In this document: piece by piece, positions 28,472-38,400 of the stretch
How the letters are laid out: every line of letters begins with the position of its first letter
Position numbering within the stretch: position 1 is the first letter of the stretch
Assembly (NCBI RefSeq): GCF_014270105.1
Contig: NZ_JACNMF010000003.1
Coordinates: 124,001 to 188,000, forward strand
Length of the DNA stretch: 64,000 nucleotides
Direction: 5' to 3'
DNA from: Hyunsoonleella aquatilis
GTDB taxonomy: Bacteria; Bacteroidota; Bacteroidia; Flavobacteriales; Flavobacteriaceae
Position numbers and translations under genes: made by a program
The notes under the pieces: model-generated
Database searches by the model: none
What the model was told of the DNA's origin: nothing
What the model saw: only the letters and a program-made list of their open reading frames with translations

Positions 28472-29659
28472 ATGTTAGACATGAAAATAAAATTAGTAAT
28501 AATATTCGCAATTGCCTTTAGTTTAATGGCTTGCGAAAATCAGGAAAATGAGTTTCCTGATTTTGGATCAACCTCAGTGTATTTTCCATTTCAAACGCCT
28601 GTAAGAACACTAATTCAGGGTAAGTATGATTTGGGTTTTAACGACAATGATAATAATGGACGGTTTGAAATCGGTGTTATCATGTCGGGAGTTTATAATA
28701 ATAATACAAACCGAAGAGTACATTTTGAGTTGGCTCCTGAATTAATAGATGCTACTGCTTTAGGCTTAGATACTGTAAATGTGAAGGTCTTACCAGCTTC
28801 TTACTATACTATAGAACAGGAGAGCCCAGTAACCATTCCTTCTGGTTCTACAAAGGGGCGTATCCCGGTGCAGCTTTCAGATGCCTTTTTTGATGACCCG
28901 CAATCATTTGCAGAATTTGGTGAAGTGCATTATGTAATTCCATTAAGAATTACGGATTATGAAGAATTAGATTCGCTTTTAGCAGGTGTACCGGCTGAAG
29001 GTGTTACAAATCCTATTAAGATCAAAGCAGACGACTGGCAAACGCAACCTAAAGACTATACACTTTTTGGTATCAAGTTTATGAATAAATATCAAGGGAT
29101 CTATTTAAGACGTGGTGAGGATGCAGTTGCAGGATTTGTCGGATTGGAAACGGTCTTTGAAAGTGGCGCTCCCACAGAATCAGAAACAAGGAACATTGAT
29201 AGCTCTACAGTTTATAGATCTGAGTTTGTTGTACGAGATGAATTACTTCCAGTATCAACTGCAGGAAGGAGTGCAGCGACTACTGCTATTAATGTTAGAA
29301 GAGCTGATCCAGATCTTGCTACTAATAATACATTGTCTTTACTATTGACATTTAACGATAATGAAGAAATTACTGTTACTAATGCTGACCCAAATAGCAC
29401 GGTTACTGTAACGGGCTCAGGTAGATTTGTAGAGGATGCAGATGAATGGGGGGGAGAAACTAGAGACGTAATTTACTTAGATTTTCAATACCGAGAACTG
29501 GAAGTTGAAGTCACTGAGGTAAGGAGTTTTGGTAGATTAGTTTCAACAACAACAGCAACACTTGATTTAACGCATACAGTTAAAGATACTTTAGTTATCA
29601 GAGACAGAGATGTTAAATTTGAGGAGTTTACAGTTGATTTAACCACTGTTACTCCCTAA
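28472..29659 (+). CDS. Surface lipoprotein with DUF1735/DUF5627-like domains
   Basis: A 395-residue lipoprotein (signal ending SLMAC) at the end of the SusC/SusD operon. An N-terminal beta-rich domain (about 30-170) with YYTIEQESPVTIPSGSTKG resembles DUF1735, common in proteins encoded after SusD. The C-terminal part (about 190-395) resembles DUF5627. By position and architecture it is a SusE/F-like outer-membrane glycan-binding protein. The first three residues MLD precede a second ATG at 28481 that gives a tidier signal peptide. A strong terminator follows. The family assignments are from memory of motifs and moderate in certainty. Confidence 0.75.
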   Translation: MLDMKIKLVIIFAIAFSLMACENQENEFPDFGSTSVYFPFQTPVRTLIQGKYDLGFNDNDNNGRFEIGVIMSGVYNNNTNRRVHFELAPELIDATALGLDTVNVKVLPASYYTIEQESPVTIPSGSTKGRIPVQLSDAFFDDPQSFAEFGEVHYVIPLRITDYEELDSLLAGVPAEGVTNPIKIKADDWQTQPKDYTLFGIKFMNKYQGIYLRRGEDAVAGFVGLETVFESGAPTESETRNIDSSTVYRSEFVVRDELLPVSTAGRSAATTAINVRRADPDLATNNTLSLLLTFNDNEEITVTNADPNSTVTVTGSGRFVEDADEWGGETRDVIYLDFQYRELEVEVTEVRSFGRLVSTTTATLDLTHTVKDTLVIRDRDVKFEEFTVDLTTVTP

Positions 29660-29712
29660 TTAAAAAACGGTCAAGTTTTTGAATAAATCGTTTTGAAAAT
29701 AAAAGAATGAAA

Positions 29713-29739
29713 AGATGGGCTTAAAGCCCATCTTTTTTT
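29713..29739 (+). terminator. Rho-independent terminator of the SusC/SusD operon
   Basis: AGATGGGCT (29713-29721) and AGCCCATCT (29725-29733) form a 9-bp perfect stem with loop TAA, followed by a run of seven T. It lies 54 bp after the lipoprotein stop. Confidence 0.9.
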
Positions 29740-29801
29740 ATTCATGACATTAATATAGATAAGAATTTCTAGCTTAAAACCATCATCAAAGTTAATCATT
29801 C

Positions 29802-29845
29802 AGGATACAACAGGATAGGATTGATTATTTATTTCTTTAGTTTTA
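29802..29845 (+). promoter_or_regulatory. Locus-wide direct-repeat promoter, copy 4 (DUF1080 operon)
   Basis: AGGATA (29802) and AGGATA (29812) are spaced 10 bp. TAGTTTTA (29838-29845) starts 26 bp after the second half-site, matching TAnnTTTR. The predicted leader to the start codon at 29967 is about 115 nt and contains a strong hairpin. Confidence 0.75.
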
Positions 29846-29902
29846 AGCGTTAATCAGTTTTATAGCACAGTTAAATTTATTTAAGTGTTTGAGTTAGTCT
29901 AT

Positions 29903-29948
29903 GCTTTCCATCATATATTTTAGTTTGTTATGATGGAAAGCTTTTTTT
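29903..29948 (+). terminator. Terminator-like hairpin inside the leader of the DUF1080 operon
   Basis: GCTTTCCATCATA (29903-29915) and TATGATGGAAAGC (29929-29941) form a 13-bp perfect stem with a 13-nt loop, followed at once by seven T. It lies downstream of promoter copy 4 and ends only about 20 bp before the start codon. In that place it would act either as an attenuator or as a stabilising leader stem; it may also simply be a second terminator for the upstream operon if transcription starts later than predicted. Confidence 0.7.
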
Positions 29949-29966
29949 ATTTTTAAAAAACATACC

Positions 29967-31370
29967 ATGAAAAAATTTTATTCGTATTTGTTAATTGTTG
30001 TAGGCTTTATCAGTTTGAGCAATCTGTATTCATGTAAACAGAAAGAAATTACACCTTGGGTTAACTTAATACCCGATCAGGGCCTTGATGGCTGGAACAT
30101 CAAAGGAGGCAATGCCCCTTATAAAAATGTCGATGGCGTCATCATAGGTACGACTGTAGCCAATACACCAAATACATTTTTAACGACTAATGAAATGTAT
30201 GGCGATTTCATTTTTGAAATAGAGTTTAAGGTAGATTCAACAATGAATTCTGGTATCCAGATACGCAGTAATAGTTTACCATATTACCGAGATGGTATGG
30301 TGCACGGTTATCAAGTGGAGATCGATCCATCGAAACGTGCTTGGAGTGGGGGCATATATGATGAAAAACGACGTAGATGGCTTCACCCTCTCGATGGCAA
30401 CACCTCTGCCCAACAAGCATTTAAACAAAATGAATGGAACCATTATCGTGTTGAGGCCATAGCTGATACGATTAAAACTTGGATAAATGGGGTGCCTGCA
30501 TCCTATTTAATTGATGATAAAACAGCTTCTGGTTTTATTGGTTTACAGGTACATGGCATAGGAAAGCACAAAGAAAAATTAGGAAAACAAGTGATGTGGC
30601 GAAACGCTAAAATTATGACTGATGATTTAGAAAAATATTCGAAAAAAACTCCGTTAGAACCAATTATCACCAAAAACAATCTCACTTTTGATGAGAAGCG
30701 TGCCGGCTGGAAAATGCTTTGGGATGGAACGACTACGAATGGATGGCGAGGTGCAAAGTCAAATGAATTTCCTGGAGATAGTATTTGGAAGATATCTAAT
30801 GGCGAATTATCTGTTATAACTGCGGGAGGAGAAGAATCTGCCGCCGGAGGTGATATTGTCACAATAGAACAATTTGGGGATTTTGAATTATCGGTAGATT
30901 TTAAATTAACTCCTGGCGCTAATAGTGGTATTAAGTATTATGTAGATACTGAAATTAATAAGGGTCCCGGATCTTCTATTGGTTTGGAATATCAAATTTT
31001 AGATGACGAATTACACCCCGATGCTAAATTGGGTTCGCATGAAGGCAGTAGAACAGTCTGTTCTCTGTACGATTTAATAAAGGCGGACCCCAATAAGCCA
31101 GTTAAACCAATTGGAGGGTGGAATACAGCTTATATTAAATCCGTAGATAATCATGTAGAACATTGGATTAATGACGTTAAGGTATTAGAGTACGAACGCG
31201 GTAGCGATGAATTTTTAAAATTAGTTTCTGAAAGTAAATATGCTAAATGGCCTAATTTTGGGATGTTAAAAAAAGGAAATATTCTGTTGCAAGAACATGG
31301 GTTTCCTGTGTCTTATAGAAATATTAAAATTAAGGTCCACACACCAAAAAAAGACAAGAATGGAAAATAA
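29967..31370 (+). CDS. Lipoprotein with two DUF1080 (3-keto-disaccharide hydrolase-type) domains
   Basis: A 467-residue lipoprotein (signal ending LYSC, Cys about 23). Two concanavalin-like DUF1080 units follow one another: residues about 33-215 (DGWNIKGGNAPYKNVDG, then FEIEFKVDSTMNSGIQIRS) and about 245-460 (LWDGTTTNGWRG, then LSVDFKLTPGANSGIKYY). Members of DUF1080 have been shown to cleave 3-keto-glycosides made by sugar oxidoreductases. The two following genes encode exactly such oxidoreductases with Tat signals, and the start of the first overlaps this stop by 11 bp. I infer a periplasmic oxidise-then-cleave step. Which domain is catalytic, and on which sugar, is not visible. Confidence 0.82.
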   Translation: MKKFYSYLLIVVGFISLSNLYSCKQKEITPWVNLIPDQGLDGWNIKGGNAPYKNVDGVIIGTTVANTPNTFLTTNEMYGDFIFEIEFKVDSTMNSGIQIRSNSLPYYRDGMVHGYQVEIDPSKRAWSGGIYDEKRRRWLHPLDGNTSAQQAFKQNEWNHYRVEAIADTIKTWINGVPASYLIDDKTASGFIGLQVHGIGKHKEKLGKQVMWRNAKIMTDDLEKYSKKTPLEPIITKNNLTFDEKRAGWKMLWDGTTTNGWRGAKSNEFPGDSIWKISNGELSVITAGGEESAAGGDIVTIEQFGDFELSVDFKLTPGANSGIKYYVDTEINKGPGSSIGLEYQILDDELHPDAKLGSHEGSRTVCSLYDLIKADPNKPVKPIGGWNTAYIKSVDNHVEHWINDVKVLEYERGSDEFLKLVSESKYAKWPNFGMLKKGNILLQEHGFPVSYRNIKIKVHTPKKDKNGK

Positions 31371-32703
31371 AAGACGAACCTTTATTAAAAAAAGTGCGTT
31401 GGCTGGGGTTGGCGTAAGCTTCGCAGGAGGTGTAAACGCAATGTCCGCCTTGAGCTATAGGAATATTCTCGGAGCAAATGATAGAATAAATGTTGCCATA
31501 CAAGGACTGGGAAGGCGATATGGGGCATTCATTCCTGCAATAGCATCAAAAGATAACAATGTTCGGTTGAAATATTTATGTGATGTGCTACCGAGTCAAA
31601 TGACCAAAGCAACTACAAAGGTTGGTGAAAAAATTGATAATAAGATTGCATTAGAAGCTGATATTCGTAAAATATTGGACGATAAAGATATTGATGCAAT
31701 TTTTATGGCTACACCAGATCATTGGCATACTCCAGGTGCTATAATGGCAATGAATGCAGGTAAGCATGTTTATGTAGAGAAACCCTGTAGCCATAATCCA
31801 AGAGAAAATGAACTTATTGTAGAGGCTCAAAAAAAATATAGTAAAGTGGTGCAAATGGGAAACCAGCAGCGGTCTTCTCCACAGAGTATCGAAATTATTA
31901 ACGAAATTCATAACGGTATTATTGGACATGTCTATAAAGCCATTGCATTTTATACCAATGGGCGTGGTAAAGTGCCAAAACCAGTAAAATCAGCACCTCC
32001 TGAAGGATTAAATTGGGATTTATTTCAAGGCCCTGCACCAAGAAAAGATTATATGCACGACACTTGGAATTATAATTGGCATTGGTATGGTTGGGATTAC
32101 GGTACTGCTGAAATGGGTAATAATGCTACTCATGAATTGGATATTGCTAGATGGGCATTGGATGTAAAATATCCAGAATATGTGGATGTTATAGCCGGAA
32201 AACATCAATTTATTGATGACGGATGGGAGATGTACGATACAATGGAAGCTAATTATAAATTTGCTGACAATAAAATGATCCAGTGGGATGGGAGTAGTAG
32301 AAATGGATATTCAAAATACGGACGAGGGCGTGGAACTATTATTTATGGTTCTAAAGGTTCTGTAATTGTAGACAGAAATGGATTTGAACTTTATGACCTT
32401 AGAGGAAAACTAATAAAGGAAAATAAATCCGGTGGAAAAGAAGGTGGTACTGCCCTTGGAGGTGGAGGCGATTTATCTACGATGCATGTAGTTAACTTTT
32501 TTGATGCCATTAGAGGGAAAGAAAAGCTTAACTCGCACATAGAGGTAGGCGCTATTTCTCAAATGCTTACGCACTATGCCAACATTTCTTATAGAATTAA
32601 CAAGGGCTTCAATGTGGATGAGAATACAGGCAAAATTTTCGATAGGGAGGCTATGAAACTTTGGTCTAGAACTTACGAACCTGGTTGGGAACCGAAATTA
32701 TAA
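31360..32703 (+). CDS. Exported Gfo/Idh/MocA-family oxidoreductase (Tat signal)
   Basis: A 447-residue NAD(P)-dependent sugar oxidoreductase. The start at 31360 gives a Tat-type signal (NKRRTFIKKSALAGVGVSFA); the in-frame upstream start at 31297 is rejected because it buries this signal. The Rossmann domain begins near INVAIQGLGRRYG, and the conserved EKPCSHNPRENE motif near residue 141 supplies the catalytic lysine region. A second-half motif GNNATHELDIARWALD carries the conserved histidine of this family. It overlaps the DUF1080 gene and is 3 bp from the next, similar gene. It probably oxidises a sugar hydroxyl to a ketone with tightly bound NAD. GH109-type glycosidase activity is a possible alternative. 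Confidence 0.85.
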   Translation: MENKRRTFIKKSALAGVGVSFAGGVNAMSALSYRNILGANDRINVAIQGLGRRYGAFIPAIASKDNNVRLKYLCDVLPSQMTKATTKVGEKIDNKIALEADIRKILDDKDIDAIFMATPDHWHTPGAIMAMNAGKHVYVEKPCSHNPRENELIVEAQKKYSKVVQMGNQQRSSPQSIEIINEIHNGIIGHVYKAIAFYTNGRGKVPKPVKSAPPEGLNWDLFQGPAPRKDYMHDTWNYNWHWYGWDYGTAEMGNNATHELDIARWALDVKYPEYVDVIAGKHQFIDDGWEMYDTMEANYKFADNKMIQWDGSSRNGYSKYGRGRGTIIYGSKGSVIVDRNGFELYDLRGKLIKENKSGGKEGGTALGGGGDLSTMHVVNFFDAIRGKEKLNSHIEVGAISQMLTHYANISYRINKGFNVDENTGKIFDREAMKLWSRTYEPGWEPKL

Positions 32704-32706
32704 TAA

Positions 32707-33900
32707 TTGAAAAGACGATCATTCATTACAAAAGCAGGGCTAGCAACCATAGGTGTTGCCAGTGGAAGTCATTTATATGCTAAGCCATTCTCCGTAATTG
32801 GCGCTAATAGTTCTATCAATATTGGTGTTATTGGGTCAGGAGATAGAGGTGGAGGACTTAGTTCTATAATTAACACAATCGATGGCGTAAAGGTTGTTGG
32901 TTTATGTGATATTTTGCCATTTAGGTTAGAAAAAGGCTTGGCAAAGGTGGATTCAAACCCAAAAGGATATGCCGATTATCGCAAACTTTTGGATAATAAA
33001 GATATTGATGCGGTTATAGTAGCAACACCATTCAATACGCATTCCAAAATTGCGATTGATGCACTTGATGCAGGCAAACATGTGTATTGCGAAAAAACAA
33101 TGGCAAAAGGATATGGAGGCATTCGGGCGTTAGTGGAAAAAGCTCAAAATTCAAGCCACATTTTTCAAACTGGCCATCAGTACCACAGTTCAAGGTTATA
33201 TACCCACGTTGTGGATTTAATTAAAAATGGAAAAGTAGGCAATATTACAGCCTTTGAATGCCAATGGAATAGACATAGTAATTGGAGACGGCCAGTTCCA
33301 GATCCAAAATTTGAAAGGGCTATCAACTGGCGGATGTATAAAGAGTTTTCAGGTGGACTTGTTGCAGAATTATGTTCGCATCAAATTGATTTCGCAAATT
33401 GGGTATTGGGCGAAACGCCACAAAAAGTAATGGGAGTTGGCGGCATTGATTATTGGAAAGATGGCAGGGAAACCTTTGATAACATTCATCTAATTTACAG
33501 TTATGCAAGCGGCGTAAAGGCAAAATTCACCTGTTTGACCAGCAATGCCAAAGATGGTTATCAAATAAAGGTTATCGGCGATAAGGGCACGATTATTATT
33601 GATACTAGGCATGCCTGGTTTTATGCTGAAGGCAAACGCAAAAATAGAGTAATTAAAGACGTAGATGGAGTTAGTGGGGCAACTGCACAATGGGATGCCG
33701 AAAAAGGTATGCGCATTAATGTTGAACACTTAGGTCCAAGTAAACAAGCATTATTGGATTTTAAAACTGCAATTATTGATAATTCAAGCCCAATATCAAA
33801 TGTACTCACAGGGGCCAAAACTTCAATTTGTGTACAAATGGGATTGGATGCCATGTACAATAATGAAATAATTGGGTGGAATAATGATATATTAGGATAA
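32707..33900 (+). CDS. Second exported Gfo/Idh/MocA-family oxidoreductase (Tat signal, TTG start)
   Basis: A 397-residue protein. The start is TTG at 32707, 3 bp after the previous stop. It is preferred because it opens a Tat signal (KRRSFITKAGLATIGVASGS) and no ATG is nearby. NAD-binding segment INIGVIGSGDRGGG, the conserved VYCEKTMAKGYGG (lysine of the EKP motif) and ELCSHQIDFANWVLGE (conserved histidine) define the family. It is clearly related to but distinct from the gene before it. Two exported oxidoreductases beside a keto-glycoside hydrolase candidate suggest that two hydroxyl positions or two sugars are oxidised, or that one enzyme oxidises and the other reduces the released keto sugar. 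Confidence 0.83.
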   Translation: MKRRSFITKAGLATIGVASGSHLYAKPFSVIGANSSINIGVIGSGDRGGGLSSIINTIDGVKVVGLCDILPFRLEKGLAKVDSNPKGYADYRKLLDNKDIDAVIVATPFNTHSKIAIDALDAGKHVYCEKTMAKGYGGIRALVEKAQNSSHIFQTGHQYHSSRLYTHVVDLIKNGKVGNITAFECQWNRHSNWRRPVPDPKFERAINWRMYKEFSGGLVAELCSHQIDFANWVLGETPQKVMGVGGIDYWKDGRETFDNIHLIYSYASGVKAKFTCLTSNAKDGYQIKVIGDKGTIIIDTRHAWFYAEGKRKNRVIKDVDGVSGATAQWDAEKGMRINVEHLGPSKQALLDFKTAIIDNSSPISNVLTGAKTSICVQMGLDAMYNNEIIGWNNDILG

Positions 33901-33905
33901 TTACG

Positions 33906-35324
33906 ATGCCCAACATCAAAATAGTTTTTTTGTTTTTTATCCTTTGCGCTTTGTCTATGCAGGGTCAAACCAAGTTGCCAGCGGTTTTTGGTGATAATAT
34001 GGTCTTGCAACAAAACGAGAACGTGTCAATTTGGGGAAAGGATAGTCCTGGGACGAAAATAGAAATACGCTCTAGTTGGGGCATCAAGACAAATGCAATT
34101 GCAAATCCAAACGGCTTTTGGGAAACTTCAATAAAAACTAAAAAGGCATCTTTTAAAACTGAAGAGCTCGAGATTAAAGGAAGTACAACCATAACATTAC
34201 GAAATATTTTAATAGGTGAAGTTTGGTTTTGTTCAGGGCAGTCCAATATGGAAATGCCGTTAAAAGGACTTAGGAAATCGAAAGTATTAAACGCAGAAAA
34301 ATATCTTCAAAAATCTGATAATATATACATCAGGCTGTTTAATAATGCACGAACAGCAAGTGTTTCGCCTAGTTTTGATGTCAATGGAAAATGGCAAGAA
34401 TCGAGTAGGGAATCAGCTTTTTCCTTTAGTGCAATTGGCTACATTTTTGGCACTAGACTTTTTGAAAAATTAAATGTTCCCATTGGTATTATTGAATCTT
34501 CTTGGGGAGGCACCAAAATAGAAAGTTGGATTCCTAAGAGTTATCTATTAAAGTATGATGGTATAAAATTTTCAGATAGCTTGCCGAAGGAGCAGAATAA
34601 ACAAAAAAAGCCTACCTTCCTTTACAATGCCATGACTCATCCTTTCAAAAATTTCAAAGTAAAAGGAATGCTGTGGTATCAAGGTGAATCAAATAGATCG
34701 GAGCCTGAGTCGTATTATGGTTATATGAAAGATTTAATTGCATCCTGGAGAAGCCAATGGCAGAATGAAAATCTTCCTTTTTATTTCGTGCAAATAGCTC
34801 CCTATGACTATACCAAACATAGAAAATCTCAAGGAATTAAAGCAAACCTGATTCGTGAGGCACAACTAAAGATAGCACAAGAAATAAAGAATACAGGTAT
34901 AGTTGTGACCACTGATGCTGGAGATTGTAATGATATTCATCCTTCAAAAAAAGAGATTATAGCCAAAAGATTGGTCAATTGGGCTTTAACAGAACAATAT
35001 CACCGTACAGGTTTGTATTACAGAAGTCCAGAATATAGGTCGATGGAGATTAAGAACAATAAGGTGATATTGTCATTTCATTTTGATAAAAACGATAGTT
35101 TTGTTTTAACTGAAAAGGTAAACGGTTTTGCAATAGCAGGAAAAGATAAAGTTTTCCATGACGCTGATGTCGTTTTTGGTAGTGATGGAAGGACTTTAGT
35201 CCTGAAAAATAAAAACATCACCAATCCTGAAGCCGTTAGATATGGGTTTGAAGATTGTTTTGAAAATGACCTAAAAACTAAATCAGGTTTGCCCATGTCT
35301 GTCTTCAGGACAGATAATTGGTAA
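33906..35324 (+). CDS. Exported sialate O-acetylesterase-like SGNH esterase
   Basis: A 472-residue esterase with a Sec signal (about 1-21, ending LSMQGQ). The SGNH block I is EVWFCSGQSNMEMP with nucleophile S113. The distal block reads GDCNDIHPSKKE with the conserved histidine H345. The domain order (N-terminal beta region, split SGNH domain) and length match the SASA/sialate 9-O-acetylesterase family. In marine polysaccharide loci these enzymes remove acetyl or other ester groups from glycans; acetylated ulvan is not usual, so the true substrate is open. It is the last gene of the DUF1080 operon, 5 bp after the second oxidoreductase. Confidence 0.85.
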   Translation: MPNIKIVFLFFILCALSMQGQTKLPAVFGDNMVLQQNENVSIWGKDSPGTKIEIRSSWGIKTNAIANPNGFWETSIKTKKASFKTEELEIKGSTTITLRNILIGEVWFCSGQSNMEMPLKGLRKSKVLNAEKYLQKSDNIYIRLFNNARTASVSPSFDVNGKWQESSRESAFSFSAIGYIFGTRLFEKLNVPIGIIESSWGGTKIESWIPKSYLLKYDGIKFSDSLPKEQNKQKKPTFLYNAMTHPFKNFKVKGMLWYQGESNRSEPESYYGYMKDLIASWRSQWQNENLPFYFVQIAPYDYTKHRKSQGIKANLIREAQLKIAQEIKNTGIVVTTDAGDCNDIHPSKKEIIAKRLVNWALTEQYHRTGLYYRSPEYRSMEIKNNKVILSFHFDKNDSFVLTEKVNGFAIAGKDKVFHDADVVFGSDGRTLVLKNKNITNPEAVRYGFEDCFENDLKTKSGLPMSVFRTDNW

Positions 35325-35351
35325 ATTTGTTGGCTAGTGTTAATCCGTTTC

Positions 35352-35395
35352 AGGACACAGCAGGACAGAATTTGTCGTGATAAGTTTTACTTTTA
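35352..35395 (+). promoter_or_regulatory. Locus-wide direct-repeat promoter, copy 5 (sulfatase-GH78 gene)
   Basis: AGGACA (35352) and AGGACA (35362) are spaced 10 bp. TACTTTTA (35388-35395) starts 26 bp after the second half-site. The start codon is at 35457. Confidence 0.75.
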
Positions 35396-35456
35396 TTTGC
35401 TACAATTTTAATTCATTTTAACTAAACACAAAAATCAGATTTTAACATATATTCTC

Positions 35457-38400
35457 ATGCAAAACAACAATTTTTTAATCCTTATTTTTAGTGCTTTATA
35501 CATTTTTGCTCCCTTATATGCCCAGCAAAAAAGTGCATCTGATAAACCAAACATTATTTTTATTCTAACCGACGACCAGCGTTTCGATGCCATCGGTTAC
35601 GCCGGAAACAAATTTGTCGAAACTCCAGAGATGGATAATTTGGCAAAATCTGGAACCTATTTCCACACCGCTATTGTTTCCACACCCATTTGTGCAGCAA
35701 GTAGAGCGTCCATTTGGACAGGTTTGCATGAAAGAACCCATAATTACAATTTCCAGACTGGTAATATTCGCGGCGAGTATATGGCGAATTCCTATCCAAC
35801 ATTGCTTCGAAATAATGGATATTATACTGGGTTTTTCGGCAAATATGGTGTGAAATATAATGGGTTAGATGAACAATTTGATGAGTTTGATGATTATGAC
35901 AGAAACAATCGTTTTAAGGACCGCAGGGGCTATTATTATAAGACCATAGATAACGATACAGTTCACTTAACGAGATATACTGGGCAACAGGCGTTAGATT
36001 TTATCGATAAAAATGCCACAAACGAAAAACCGTTCTGCTTATCCTTAAGTTTTAGTGCACCGCATGCCCACGATGGTGCACCAGAACAATATTTCTGGCA
36101 ACCTGAAACGGATGGTTTATTGCAAAACACAAAAATTCCGGGTCCGGAGCTTGGTGACGACAAATACTTCTTGGCACAACCAAAAATGGTGAGGGACGGC
36201 TTCAACAGGCTACGTTGGACATGGCGTTATGACACCCCAGAAAAGTACCAGCATAGCTTAAAGGGCTACTACAGGATGATTTCAGGGATCGATCTGGAAA
36301 TCAAGAAAATAAGAGAGAAACTTAAGGCTAAGGGTGTAGATAAAAATACGGTTATCATCTTGATGGGCGATAACGGCTATTTTCTTGGTGAGCGGCAATT
36401 TGCTGGAAAATGGTTGATGTATGAGAACTCCATTCGTGTGCCACTAATCGTTTTTGATCCAAGGGTGAATAAGCATCAGGATATCACAGATATGGTGCTA
36501 AATATTGATGTAACTTCAACCATTGCTGATATTGCAGGTGTAAAAGCACCGGAAACGTGGCAGGGTAAAAGCTTATTGCCAATCGTTAAGCAGGAAACTA
36601 ATACGATGAGCAGAGATACTATTTTAATTGAGCATCTATGGGATTTTGTAAATATACCTCCTAGTGAAGGTGTGCGTACCGAAGAATGGAAATATTTTAG
36701 ATACGTAAACGACAAATCTATCGAGGAGCTTTATAATTTGAAGAAAGACCCTAAAGAGACTAAAAACCTCATGGGCAATAAGAAATTTAAAGCTGTGGCA
36801 GATAAGTTAAGAGCCAAGCTTGATGAGTTGGGCAAAAAAAACAGCGACGCATATAGAGCGGCACCCACTGATCTCACCGTTGAGTTGATAAGGGAACCTT
36901 CAACTGATGTTGAAATTTTTGACCTAAAACCAGAGTTTGGATGGACTGTGCCTTTGGGTTCCAAATTTCAAGGCGCGTACCAGATTTTAGTGGCTTCAAG
37001 CAAATCTAAAATTGACAATAATAATGGTGACGTATGGGATAGTGGACGAGTAGCTTCAACGCAATCAACGGATGTGGAGTATGAAGGTAATCCTTTAGAA
37101 ATAGGAAAAACATACTACTGGAAAGTTAGAATTTGGGAGCAGGAAAATAGGCTTGTAGATTATTCTGAAGCTCAAAAATTTACCACAGGAAAGCCAGATG
37201 ACTACATCATTTCAACAGAAAATAAATATCAAATAGATAAAGTAAACCCTGTTAATTTCGAAAATAGAGGCGACTTTTACTTTATTGACTTTGGTAAGGC
37301 GGCCTTTGCGACCATCGATTTCAACTACACAGCGAAAGAACCACACACATTAACTGTTAGAATTGGCGAAATGTTGGATGATAAGGGTAATGTAAACAGA
37401 ACGCCTCCAGCAAAAAGTAACATTCGTTACCAAGAAATTAAGGTTAATGTAACCCCTGGAAAAACGAGATATCAAATAGAAATTAATCCTGTTCCAGACA
37501 AGCGTATGAAGGGGCCAAGTAAGGCTATTCCTTTACAAGAAGGATGGCCTGTTTTACAGCCGTTTAGATATGCGGAAGTTGAAGGTGCTCAAACAGCTTT
37601 AAAAGCAGAAGATTTTGAACAATTACGATACACAAGTTATTGGGATGATAACGCAAGTAGCTTTGAAAGTAATGATGATATTTTAAACCAAGTTTGGGAT
37701 TTCTGTAAATACTCCATTAAGGCAACCACTTTTGCTGGTTTATATGTAGATGGCGACAGAGAACGTATTCCTTATGAAGCCGATGCATACCTTAATCAGT
37801 TAAGCCATTACACCACAGATAGGGAATACGCAATAGCAAGACGTACCATAGAGTATTTCATGAAAAACCCTACTTGGCCAACAGAATGGCAACAGCATGT
37901 GGCGCTATTGATTTATGCAGATTACATGTATACCGGAAATACCGAATTAATAGAACGTTACTATGAGCCATTAAAGCATAAAACCCTCTATGAACTTTCT
38001 AATGAAGATGGTTTAATAACATCAACAAAAGTTACCGAAGAGTTTATGTACAAGCTAGGGTTCGAAAAAGGTTATAAAAAGCCATTGACTGATATAGTAG
38101 ATTGGCCTTCAAAGAATTTTGCAGGAAGCAAAACAAAAGGAGAACGTGATGGATTTGTGTTTAAGCCTTACAGTACAGTAATTAATGCGTTCTTTTACGA
38201 GAATATGAAAATTATGGCGGAGTTTGCTACTTTATTAGGAAAAACTCAAGAAGCTCTAGATTTTGAATATAGAGCTGCGAAAGCTAAAAAAGCAGTAAAC
38301 GAACAAATGTTCGACAAAGAACGTGGAGTTTACGTAGATGGCATTGGTACAGACCACGCGTCTTTGCATGCTAATATGATGCCTTTGGCATTTGGGCTTG

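Noticed and set aside
31297-31359. Upstream start for the first exported oxidoreductase
   Set aside because: It would place 21 residues before the Tat signal; the ATG at 31360 puts the twin-arginine motif at the N-terminus.
33621-34013. Antisense reading frame of 130 codons across the junction of the second oxidoreductase and the esterase genes
   Set aside because: Both sense genes are complete and convincing; the antisense peptide has no family features.
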